DNA from: Micromonospora sp. CCTCC AA 2012012
GTDB taxonomy: Bacteria; Actinomycetota; Actinomycetes; Mycobacteriales; Micromonosporaceae
DNA length: 64,000 bases
Assembly (NCBI RefSeq): GCF_040499845.1
Contig: NZ_CP159342.1
Span: 2,294,001-2,358,000, forward strand
Direction: 5' to 3'
Shown in pieces: positions 56,582-63,465 of this stretch; the first letter of the stretch is position 1; each line of letters opens with the position of its first letter. The translations under genes were made by a program, and so were the position numbers. The notes below the pieces were generated by a model. That model was not told the DNA's origin, searched no databases, and was given only the letters and a program-made list of their open reading frames with translations.

Positions 56582-56668
56582 TCGTTTCGCTGTCCGCTGC
56601 GACGTCGCTCATATTTCACTCGCACACGGGTCCGGGCCGACTAGCCTCAGTACGACATCGTTTCGCTG
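56582..56668. repeat. Direct repeat TCGTTTCGCTG upstream of the TetR gene
   Basis: TCGTTTCGCTG occurs exactly at 56582-56592 and again at 56658-56668, 76 bases apart, with the second copy running up to the TetR ribosome-binding site. Between them TAGCCT (56642-56647) is a possible -10 box. The pair could be operator half-sites for the regulator. Confidence 0.4.
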
Positions 56669-56677
56669 GAGGTGGGG

Positions 56678-57277
56678 ATGCGGGCAGAACAGCGGGGCGG
56701 CCTCGACCAGGCCACCGCCGCCGACCGCAATCCGGAGCTGATGACCACCGTCATCGACCTGCTCCGCGAAGTCGGCTACGACCGGATGACCATCGACGCG
56801 GTCGCCACCCGTGCCCGGGTCAGCAAGGCCACCATCTACCGCCACTGGCCGGGCAAGGCCGAGCTGGTCGCCGCCGCGCTGCGGCACCGGCACGTCGCCG
56901 TGCACACCCCCGCCGACACCGGCTCGCTCCGCGGCGACCTGATCGAACTGCTCCGCACCACGGCCGCCATCTGCATCGCCGACGGCGACCTCATGCAGGC
57001 GCTGACCTTCGCCATGCGCAGCAGCCCCGAGCTGGCCCACCTGATCCGGCAGCAGGTGATGCCCGCCGGTCAGGTCGGCAGTGTCGCCGTCGTGGTCCGC
57101 GCGGCGGCCCGAGGCGAGATCCCCGCCGAGGCCGGCGAGCGGCACCTCTTCCACGACCTCGCCCCGGCCATGGTGATGTCCCGCCTCCTGGCCCACGGCC
57201 TGCCCGTCGACGACGCGTTCCTCGTGCAGCTCGTCGACCAGGTCCTCCTCCCGGTGCTCCGCTACCGGTCCGACTGA
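56678..57277 (+). CDS. TetR-family transcription regulator
   Basis: 199 residues from ATG 56678, with CTGGAGG upstream. The helix-turn-helix is plain: LMTTVIDLLREVGYDRMTID, then AVATRARVSKATIYRHWPGK. The C-terminal ligand domain is helical and Ala/Leu-rich (LMQALTFAMRSSPELAHLIR). TetR proteins usually repress a neighbouring pump gene; the MFS gene starts 82 bases downstream, so the two are probably an auto-regulated resistance pair. Confidence 0.93.
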   Translation: MRAEQRGGLDQATAADRNPELMTTVIDLLREVGYDRMTIDAVATRARVSKATIYRHWPGKAELVAAALRHRHVAVHTPADTGSLRGDLIELLRTTAAICIADGDLMQALTFAMRSSPELAHLIRQQVMPAGQVGSVAVVVRAAARGEIPAEAGERHLFHDLAPAMVMSRLLAHGLPVDDAFLVQLVDQVLLPVLRYRSD

Positions 57278-57359
57278 CCACCCCGGCGCCCGTCACGACG
57301 CGGGTGTCCCACCCGTCCACTGCAACACCCCGGCTCTCGTCACCACGGAAGGCCCCTCC

Positions 57360-58850
57360 ATGTCCGGAACCACCTCGACCCTGCCCGGCGCGTCCGACGC
57401 CCCGGCCCCGACGACGCCACACCCGCGCCGCTGGCTGGCGCTCGCCGTGATCGCCATCTCCCAGCTGATGGTCGTCCTCGACGCGACCATCGTGAACATC
57501 GCCCTGCCGCAGGCCCAGGCCGACCTGGGCATCTCCGACGCCGACCGGCAGTGGGTGGTCACCGCCTACACGCTCACCTTCGGCGGTCTCCTCCTGCTCG
57601 GCGGCCGGATCGCCGACTACTGGGGGCGCAAGCGCACCTTCGGGGTCGGCATCGTCGGCTTCGCCCTCGCCTCCGCCATCGGCGGCCTCGCCCAGACCGG
57701 CGGCCTGCTCTTCGCCGCCCGGGCCCTGCAGGGCGCGTTCGGCGCGCTGCTCGCCCCGGCGGCGCTGGCCCTGCTCACCGTGCTGTTCACCGAGGCCCGG
57801 GAGCGGGCCAAGGCGTTCGCCGTCTACGGCGCCATCGCCGGTGGCGGCTCCGCCGTCGGGCTCGTCCTCGGCGGCGTGCTCACCGAGTACGCCGACTGGC
57901 GCTGGTGCCTGCTGGTGAACATCCCCATCGCCGCCGTCGCGCTCGTCGCCGCCATCCCGCTGGTGCCGGAGAGCCGCGCCCACGGCGACACCCGCTACGA
58001 CATCCCCGGCGCCGTCGTCGTCACCGCCGGCCTGGTCTCCCTCGTGTACGGCTTCACCAAGGCGGCCGAGGACGGCTGGGACGCCGCCGCCACCATCGGT
58101 TTCATCGCCGCCGGGCTGGTGCTGCTCGCCGTCTTCGTGCTGATCGAGCTGCGCTCCAGCCACCCGCTGCTGCCGCTGCGTATCCTGCTGGACCGCAACC
58201 GGGGTGGCGCGTACCTCGCCTCGATGCTGATCGGCGCGGGTCTCTTCGGCGCCTTCCTCTTCCTGACGTTCTACTTCCAGGTGGTGCTGCGCTACACGCC
58301 GGTCAAGGCCGGCCTGGCCTCGCTGCCGGTCACCCTGGGTGTCCTCGTCGCCGCCGGCGTGGCCAGTCAGCTGCTGCCCCGCATCGGCGCGAAGCCGCTG
58401 ATGCTGGCCGGTGCGGTGCTCGCCGCCGGGGCGATGCTCTCGCTGACCCGGATCGGCCTGGACACCTCCTTCGTCGCGCACCTGCTGCCCGCCCAGGTCG
58501 TCCTGGGCCTGGGGCTGGGCTTCACCTTCGTGCCGCTGTCCAGCCTGGCCCTGGTCGGGGTGCCGGAGCACGACGCCGGGGCGGCCAGTGCCACCCTCAA
58601 CGCCACCCAGCAGGTCGGCGGCTCGCTCGGCACCGCGCTGCTCAACACCATGTACACCAGCGCGGTCGCCGCGTACCTGGTCGGCAGGATGCCCGATCCG
58701 CTCACCCAGGCCAAGGCGCTGGTGCACGGCTACACGGTGGCGTTCGCCTGGGGCGCGGGGCTCATCCTGCTCTCCGGCCTGGCCACCCTGCTGCTGATCA
58801 AGGTCCGCAAGGAGGACCTCGCCACGACCAACGCCGTACACCTGGGCTGA
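57360..58850 (+). CDS. MFS drug-efflux transporter, DHA2 (EmrB/QacA) type
   Basis: 496 residues from ATG 57360, with GGAAGG seven bases before it. LAVIAISQLMVVLDATIVNI (motif D1) opens helix 1, and GGRIADYWGRKRTFGVGIVG is motif A. About 14 hydrophobic helices follow, ending with the basic tail KVRKEDL. It should export a hydrophobic drug using the proton gradient and is presumably controlled by the TetR gene before it. A terminator hairpin follows its stop. Confidence 0.95.
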   Translation: MSGTTSTLPGASDAPAPTTPHPRRWLALAVIAISQLMVVLDATIVNIALPQAQADLGISDADRQWVVTAYTLTFGGLLLLGGRIADYWGRKRTFGVGIVGFALASAIGGLAQTGGLLFAARALQGAFGALLAPAALALLTVLFTEARERAKAFAVYGAIAGGGSAVGLVLGGVLTEYADWRWCLLVNIPIAAVALVAAIPLVPESRAHGDTRYDIPGAVVVTAGLVSLVYGFTKAAEDGWDAAATIGFIAAGLVLLAVFVLIELRSSHPLLPLRILLDRNRGGAYLASMLIGAGLFGAFLFLTFYFQVVLRYTPVKAGLASLPVTLGVLVAAGVASQLLPRIGAKPLMLAGAVLAAGAMLSLTRIGLDTSFVAHLLPAQVVLGLGLGFTFVPLSSLALVGVPEHDAGAASATLNATQQVGGSLGTALLNTMYTSAVAAYLVGRMPDPLTQAKALVHGYTVAFAWGAGLILLSGLATLLLIKVRKEDLATTNAVHLG

Positions 58851-58867
58851 GGCCCGCACCGCACGCC

Positions 58868-58904
58868 CGATCGCCGGCCTCCCGTCACGGGGGGCCGGCG
58901 ATCG
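58868..58904 (+). terminator. Hairpin terminator after the MFS gene
   Basis: Arms CGATCGCCGGCCTCCC (58868-58883) and GGGGGGCCGGCGATCG (58889-58904), with one mismatch and a five-base loop, begin 18 bases past the MFS stop. Confidence 0.8.
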
Positions 58905-58921
58905 CGTACGGGTCGGCGGCT

Positions 58922-59130
58922 AACCGTGGTCCGGCCCTGGCGCCGGGCGGTCTCGACGAGCTGGTCGTTGGCGCGGGCGCTGGCGATCGTCGCCTGGTAG
59001 AAGAGTTCGTCGTCGACGACGTAGCGGTCGCGGCGGAGTTCGTCGCGTTCCCGACGGACTGGGCTCTGGCTCTCCAGGAAGGCGATCGCCTTGCCGGACC
59101 GCCGACAGGTACCGGAGTCGTGACCTGATG
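58922..59130 (-). pseudogene. Coding-like remnant just downstream of tRNA-Arg
   Basis: On the minus strand, directly after the tRNA-Arg 3' end, about 65 codons read as SGKAIAFLESQSPVRRERDE, LRRDRYVVDDELFYQATIAS and ARANDQLVETARRQGR. G/C at third positions is as strong as in real genes. There is no good start codon and the frame then runs on into the antisense of the MFS gene. It may be the tail of a decayed gene, perhaps from an element that once used the tRNA. No integrase motif is visible, so this is weakly supported. Confidence 0.3.
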
Positions 59131-59133
59131 AGG

Positions 59134-59206
59134 TGCCCCGACCAGGATTCGAACCTGGGCTCTTCGGCTTCGTAGGCCGACGCTCTCTCCACTGAGCCAC
59201 CGGGGC
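59134..59206 (-). tRNA. tRNA-Arg (anticodon ACG)
   Basis: A full cloverleaf: acceptor GCCCCGG with TCGGGGC (one G-U) and discriminator A; D arm GCTC/GAGC; anticodon stem TCGGC/GCCGA with loop CTACGAA, anticodon ACG; T arm CCAGG/CCTGG with TTCGAAT. CCA is not encoded. It lies 33 bases after the rtcB stop on the same strand and may be in the same transcript. Confidence 0.95.
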
Positions 59207-59239
59207 GTACGGTCGGCGCCCCCTCGGGCGCCGACCGGC

Positions 59240-60439
59240 CTAACCCTTCACGCAGACCACCTGCTTGAGGTGTGCGACCACCTCGACCAGGTCGTCCTGC
59301 TGCGCCATCACCTCGGTGATGTCCTTGTACGCGCCGGGGATCTCGTCGACCACCCCGGCGTCCTTGCGGCACTCCACCCCGGCGGTCTGCGCGACCAGGT
59401 CGGCGGTGCTGTACGTCCGCTTCGCCTGCCCCCGCGACATCCGCCGCCCCGCCCCGTGCGACGCCGAGCAGTACGCGTCCGCGTTGCCCTTCCCGCGCAC
59501 GATGTACGAGCCGGTGCCCATCGAACCGGGGATGATCCCCAGATCTCCCCGGCCGGCCCGGATCGCGCCCTTGCGGGTCACCAGCACGTCCACCCCGTCG
59601 TACGTCTCCTCCGCCACGTAGTTGTGGTGGCACGAGATCGGCTCGCCGTACGCGACCTGCGGGAACGCGTCGCGGACCACGGTGCAGAGCAGGGCGAGCA
59701 TGACGGCCCGGTTGCGCCGCGCGTACTCCTGGGCCCACCAGAGGTCCCGACGGTAGGCGTCCATCTCCGGGGTGCCGGCGAGGAAGACCGCGAGGTCCCG
59801 GTCGGGCAGGTCGACGTTGTGCGGCAGGTGCCGGGCGACCGCCATGTGCCGCTCGGCCAGCTCCTTGCCGATGTTGCGGGAGCCGGAGTGCAGCATCAGC
59901 CAGACCTGCCCGTCGTCGGGGCCGCCCTGCTCCAGGCAGACCTCGATGAAGTGGTTGCCGCCGCCGAGGGTGCCCAGCTGCCGCTGCGCCCGGTGCTCCA
60001 GCTGGGCCACCTTCCGGTCCAGCTCACCGAAGCGCTGCCAGAAGGCGTCCCAGCCGGCCTGCTCCAGGCCCCGGACCCGGCGCGGGTCGACCGGGTCGTC
60101 CCGCTTGGCGAAGCCGACCGGGATGGCCGCCTCGATCGCCGAGCGCAGCGGGGCGAGGTCGTCGGGCAGGTCCGCCGCGGTGAGCGAGGTCCGGACCGCG
60201 GACATGCCGCAGCCGATGTCCACGCCGACGGCGGCCGGCGAGACGGCCTGCCGCATGGCGATCACCGAGCCGACGGTGGCGCCCTTGCCGAAGTGCACGT
60301 CCGGCATGACGGCGACGCCCTGCACCCAGGGCAGCGCGCCGATGTTGCGCAGCTGCTTCGCCGCCTGCGCCTCGATCGTGTACGGGTCGGTCCAGACCCG
60401 TACCGGGGCACGGGTGCCGGCGAGCGGGGTGAAGCCCAT
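59240..60439 (-). CDS. rtcB: RtcB family RNA ligase (3'-phosphate/5'-hydroxyl)
   Basis: 399 residues from ATG 60439, with GGAG upstream. The Mn2+ and GTP site residues are present: AVMPDVHFGKGATVGSVIAM, VGVDIGCGMSAVRT (metal Cys), LGTLGGGNHFIEVCLEQ, MLHSGSRNIGKELAERHM, SCHHNYV, and SASHGAGRRMSR with His328, the residue expected to carry GMP. RtcB joins 2',3'-cyclic-phosphate or 3'-phosphate ends to 5'-OH ends and repairs cut tRNA or rRNA. No rtcA or rtcR is present. It lies between two tRNA genes on the same strand, 34 bases after tRNA-Trp and 33 before tRNA-Arg. A role in mending tRNA is likely from the family. Confidence 0.96.
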   Translation of the reverse strand: MGFTPLAGTRAPVRVWTDPYTIEAQAAKQLRNIGALPWVQGVAVMPDVHFGKGATVGSVIAMRQAVSPAAVGVDIGCGMSAVRTSLTAADLPDDLAPLRSAIEAAIPVGFAKRDDPVDPRRVRGLEQAGWDAFWQRFGELDRKVAQLEHRAQRQLGTLGGGNHFIEVCLEQGGPDDGQVWLMLHSGSRNIGKELAERHMAVARHLPHNVDLPDRDLAVFLAGTPEMDAYRRDLWWAQEYARRNRAVMLALLCTVVRDAFPQVAYGEPISCHHNYVAEETYDGVDVLVTRKGAIRAGRGDLGIIPGSMGTGSYIVRGKGNADAYCSASHGAGRRMSRGQAKRTYSTADLVAQTAGVECRKDAGVVDEIPGAYKDITEVMAQQDDLVEVVAHLKQVVCVKG

Positions 60440-60473
60440 CGTGGTCTCCTCGCAGATGGTGGGTGATGTCGAG

Positions 60474-60547
60474 CAGGGGCGGCAGGATTCGAACCTGCGA
60501 CCGTCGGGTTTGGAATCCGGTGCTCTGCCGGGCTGAGCTACGCCCCT
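60474..60547 (-). tRNA. tRNA-Trp (anticodon CCA), anticodon stem with two mismatches
   Basis: The cloverleaf has acceptor AGGGGCG/CGCCCCT with discriminator G, D arm GCTC/GAGC and a perfect T arm GCAGG/CCTGC with TTCGAAT. The anticodon loop is TTCCAAA, anticodon CCA (Trp), with U33 and purine 37 as required. The anticodon stem CCGGA/CCCGA has C-A at 27-43 and A-C at 31-39, so only three of its five pairs hold. It lies 34 bases before rtcB and eleven after the terminator of the small Trp-rich reading frame. It may be a diverged second tRNA-Trp. Confidence 0.85.
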
Positions 60548-60558
60548 CCGGGATGACG

Positions 60559-60594
60559 AAAAAGCCGCCCGGACCCGGGTACGGGGCGGGCGGC
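60559..60594 (-). terminator. Rho-independent terminator (possible attenuator) before tRNA-Trp
   Basis: On the minus strand GCCGCCCG (60594-60587) pairs with CGGGCGGC (60571-60564) around a 15-base loop and is followed by a T-tract (60563-60559). It is the one terminator in the window with a T-run. It lies 19 bases past the stop of the 42-codon frame and eleven bases before tRNA-Trp, so the tRNA must be reached by reading through it or from an unseen promoter. Confidence 0.75.
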
Positions 60595-60613
60595 TGCGCG
60601 TGTCGCGCTGGCG

Positions 60614-60742
60614 CTAGTCGCGCCGCCACCCGTCCTGCCAGCGCTGCCACCGATAGCGGGCCCGGTTTCGCTCGCCGGTGGGCAGCGTGGCACCACCGCG
60701 CGGCATGGGCCGCGGGGCTTCGGTGCGCAGGTGCTGCTGCAC
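60614..60742 (-). CDS. Small Arg/Trp-rich protein or leader peptide (42 aa)
   Basis: 42 codons from GTG 60742 with a strong ribosome-binding site (AGGGGAG, seven bases before). The product starts MQQHLRTEAPRPMPRGGATL and ends RYRWQRWQDGWRRD, with Trp at 32, 35 and 39, close to the stop. It is preceded by a promoter (-35 TTGCGG, -10 TACCTT) and followed by a T-tract terminator and tRNA-Trp. RNA of codons 34-36 can pair with bases just past the stop, and codons 37-40 can pair with the left arm of the terminator. This is the plan of an attenuation leader. It could also simply be a conserved small basic protein. Confidence 0.65.
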   Translation of the reverse strand: MQQHLRTEAPRPMPRGGATLPTGERNRARYRWQRWQDGWRRD

Positions 60743-60783
60743 GGCGTACTCCCCTGGGTTGATCCGGTCGGCGGTGCTCCATG

Positions 60784-60812
60784 AAGGTAGGTCGACCGCG
60801 CAACCACCGCAA
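60784..60812 (-). promoter_or_regulatory. Promoter of the Trp-rich leader / tRNA-Trp / rtcB unit
   Basis: Minus strand TTGCGG (60812-60807) and TACCTT (60789-60784) are 17 bases apart, a good match to a main-sigma promoter. Transcription would begin at about 60777, giving a leader of roughly 35 bases before GTG 60742. Confidence 0.55.
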
Positions 60813-60911
60813 TGGATATTCGGCCGCCCGGTCGGACCGGCCGCGATCGCAATCCGGTTGTCCGACCAGGGTACGCGGGCGGATCATGGTCGGCATGGCG
60901 CAGGAGCGGGC

Positions 60912-61877
60912 GTGAGGTCGCCGCTGCAGGGCGGGCTGCCGCCGACGGAGGCGCCGGTCGGCGCGGTGGTGGAGATCGCCTGCGACGAGTCCGGCTTCTC
61001 GGGCACCAACCTGCTGCACTCGACCGCCCCGGTGATCACCCACGCGAGCGTCGACCTGGACCGGGACGAGGCCGCCGCGCTGATCACCGCCCTGCGCGCC
61101 ACGTTCCGGTTCGCCCCGGACGAGCTGAAGTCCGGGCAGTTCCTGCGCCGCCCCGACGCGGGGGCGGCGGTGCGGTGGTTCCGCACGGCGCTGACCGGTC
61201 GCGCCCACGTCCACCTGGTCGACAAGGAGTTCTTCCTCGTCACCCGGATCGTCGACCTGCTGCTGACCGAGCCGTCGTACGCGGCCGGCACCCGGCTGGC
61301 GCACCGGCACCGGCCGGCCGCGCTCGCCCTGCACCGGGCCGGACGGGCCGTCGGCAGCGACTGGGACGCCTTCCTGACCGCCTTCGTCGACCTCGTCCGG
61401 ACGAAGCGCCGGCAGCCGGGCCGCCAGAACGTGCAGCGGTTCTTCCACGCACGGGACGCCCTGCTGCGACACGACCTCGACGCGCCGGCCGTCGCCCTCC
61501 TCGACGGGCTCGACCCGGCCCGCGTACGAGCCGTGGTGACCCGGCTCGACAACGAGGACCGGTCGATCCCGCCACCGCTGGAACCGCTGCTGCCGGCGCT
61601 GGCGGAGACGGTGCTGTCCTGGAGCGACGGCCGGCGGCAGGTGCTGGTGACGCACGACGAGCAGAGTGCCCTCACGGCCGACCGGCTGACCCGCCTCCAG
61701 CGGGTGCTGGCCGACCGGTCCGGCGGCCTGCCGGCCGGCGTGTCACCCCTGGCCGGGTTGGTGATGGTCGACTCCCGTGACGATCCGCGCGTCCAGGTCG
61801 CGGACCTCCTCGCCGGGGTGGCCCGGCGGCTGCCCGGCATCGTCGACGACACGCTGCTCCCGCCGCACCGCGCGTGA
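60912..61877 (+). CDS. DUF3800-like (RNase H-like fold) protein
   Basis: 321 residues from GTG 60912, with CAGGAG just before it. Near residue 19 it has VEIACDESGFSGTNLL, the DESG motif that marks DUF3800 and related RNase H-like proteins. Later acidic residues include LVDKEFFLVTRIVDLLL and, near the end, MVDSRDDPRVQVADLLAGVA, where the Asp residues of the family end lie. Such proteins may cut nucleic acid but have no firm function. It is divergent from the leader/tRNA-Trp/rtcB unit (100 bases between the promoter and this start). Confidence 0.75.
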   Translation: MRSPLQGGLPPTEAPVGAVVEIACDESGFSGTNLLHSTAPVITHASVDLDRDEAAALITALRATFRFAPDELKSGQFLRRPDAGAAVRWFRTALTGRAHVHLVDKEFFLVTRIVDLLLTEPSYAAGTRLAHRHRPAALALHRAGRAVGSDWDAFLTAFVDLVRTKRRQPGRQNVQRFFHARDALLRHDLDAPAVALLDGLDPARVRAVVTRLDNEDRSIPPPLEPLLPALAETVLSWSDGRRQVLVTHDEQSALTADRLTRLQRVLADRSGGLPAGVSPLAGLVMVDSRDDPRVQVADLLAGVARRLPGIVDDTLLPPHRA

Positions 61878-61919
61878 CCGACCCGACGGGTGACGGGGCT
61901 CCCGCCGTACGATCGCCCC

Positions 61920-62086
61920 GTGCTGGAGGAGTTGATCACCAGGGCGGTCGCCGACGACGGTGACGCGATCGAGGAGCTGGGTCTGATCGCGGACCGCGAC
62001 CCGGAGCGGCTGACCCCGTCGGCGAGGGTGCCTATTACCTGCACCTGCCGTGCGGGTTCGCGGCGGTCAACTATCAGCAGAGCTGA
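61920..62086 (+). pseudogene. Decayed small gene (frameshift and deletion)
   Basis: The front reads VLEELITRAVADDGDAIEEL, then GLIADRDPERLTPSA from GTG 61920. The coding pattern then moves to another frame, GEGAYYLHLPCGFAAVNYQQ followed by Ser and a stop at 62086. Each half looks like real coding sequence, but together they are too short and out of frame. A middle part appears to have been lost. The parent family is not recognised. Confidence 0.6.
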
Positions 62087-62087
62087 C

Positions 62088-62471
62088 CTAGCGCGCCTCG
62101 GCCACCCGCAGCTGCTTCATGAAGCAGAACAGCGCGCTGATCTCGTCGAGCGTCGCGCCACCGCGCCACGCGTCGGCGACCTGCGCGACCTGGAGCAGGT
62201 CGGTGGCGTCGCCGCGCGCCTGGACCTCGCCGTCGACCCGGAGGTCGAGCATGAAATAGCGGGCCTGGGCACCCAGCCCGACGCAGACCGTCCCACGCTC
62301 GGAGCTCAGCTCGGCGCAGGTGAAGCGACTGCGCCCCTGCTCGGGAGCGGTGACCCGGCCGACGTCGAGGCCGTTGCGGGCGGCAGTCTCGGCGAGCGCG
62401 GGCGCGAGCCCACCCCGTTCGACCAGGTCCGGGTAGAGACGCACACCCAGCGCGGCGGACACGTCGCTCAT
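62088..62471 (-). CDS. Hypothetical protein
   Basis: 127 residues from ATG 62471, with GGGAG eight bases before it. The start is MSDVSAALGVRLYPDLVERG. The middle is beta-rich with two Cys (FTCAELSSERGTVCVGLGAQ), and the C-terminal part is helical with ALFCFMKQLRVAEAR. The codon pattern is that of a true gene. I do not recognise the family. Its stop is one base from the end of the decayed gene on the other strand. Confidence 0.65.
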   Translation of the reverse strand: MSDVSAALGVRLYPDLVERGGLAPALAETAARNGLDVGRVTAPEQGRSRFTCAELSSERGTVCVGLGAQARYFMLDLRVDGEVQARGDATDLLQVAQVADAWRGGATLDEISALFCFMKQLRVAEAR

Positions 62472-62656
62472 GACTGACTCCCACTTCTTCGTGACAGAAC
62501 CAGCAACGCGCTGGTTACGGGGACGTAACCGGGGCGCGCCTGGTCATCCTGTCCCTCCTGGACGCCGGAGGCAATAGGAACCGTCGATCGGGTGTGCCGG
62601 TCGCCCGTCCGGGGGACGCCCTGGTCGGCGGGTCGGGGCGGGTAGCATCCACGCCC

Positions 62657-63442
62657 ATGGCGCGGATCCGCTGTGACTTCTTCTCCGAGGCGCTGGGCAT
62701 GGGCACGTCGATGACGGTGCTGCTGCCGGACCGGACGCCGGCCGGGATCGGCATGGCCGGTGGCGCCGTCGACGGCGACCCGCCGGTGCTCTACCTGCTG
62801 CACGGCCTCACCGACGACGACACCGCCTGGACCCGGCGCACCGCGATCGAGCGGTACGTGGCGCCGCTCGGGCTGGCCGTGGTGATGCCGCAGGGCGGCC
62901 GGAGCTTCTACAGCGACGAGGCGCACGGCAACCGGTACTGGACCTTCCTCAGCGAGGAGCTGCCCGAGGTCTGCCGGACCTTCTTCCGGCTCTCCCCGCG
63001 GCGCGAGGACACCTTCGTGGCCGGCCTCTCGATGGGTGGCTACGGCGCGATGAAGTGGGCGCTGCGCGACCCGGGCCGGTTCGCCGCGGCGGCCAGTCTC
63101 TCCGGCGCGCTGGACATGGCCCGTCGACGGGAGCACCCGACCCGCCCGACGGACCCGGCCGTCATGCACACCGTCTGGGGCGACCGGCCGGTGTCGGGCA
63201 CCGACGACGACACGATCGCACTGCTGGAACGCGCCGGCGACGACCTGCCCGCCCTGCACGTCGCCTGCGGCACCGAGGACCACCTGTACGAGGACAACAC
63301 CCGCTTCGTGGCGACCGCCCGGGAGCGGGGCGTCCCGCTGACCGTGGACTTCTCCCCGGGCGACCACGACTGGGCGTACTGGGACGCGAAGATCCAGGAC
63401 GTGCTGGCCTGGTTGCCGCTGCGCCGGGGCGACGCCGGCTGA
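62657..63442 (+). CDS. Esterase, S-formylglutathione-hydrolase-like
   Basis: 261 residues from ATG 62657. It opens MARIRCDFFSEALGMGTSMT and continues with VLYLLHGLTDDDTAWTRRTA, VVMPQGGRSFYSDEAHGNRY, FVAGLSMGGYGAMKWALRDP (nucleophile elbow GLSMG), then a late GTEDHLYEDN (Asp) and PGDHDWAYWD (His). This is the esterase D / S-formylglutathione hydrolase or tributyrin-esterase group. TAGCAT at 62643-62648 may be the -10 box, which would make the mRNA leaderless, in line with the missing ribosome-binding site. Confidence 0.9.
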   Translation: MARIRCDFFSEALGMGTSMTVLLPDRTPAGIGMAGGAVDGDPPVLYLLHGLTDDDTAWTRRTAIERYVAPLGLAVVMPQGGRSFYSDEAHGNRYWTFLSEELPEVCRTFFRLSPRREDTFVAGLSMGGYGAMKWALRDPGRFAAAASLSGALDMARRREHPTRPTDPAVMHTVWGDRPVSGTDDDTIALLERAGDDLPALHVACGTEDHLYEDNTRFVATARERGVPLTVDFSPGDHDWAYWDAKIQDVLAWLPLRRGDAG

Positions 63443-63465
63443 CGCCGCCCCGACGCCCGACCCGG

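Noticed and set aside
58730..59200. A long minus-strand frame spanning the tRNA-Arg and the MFS end
   Set aside because: It covers a tRNA and runs antisense to the pump gene. Only the short coding-like part (58922-59130) is kept as a remnant.
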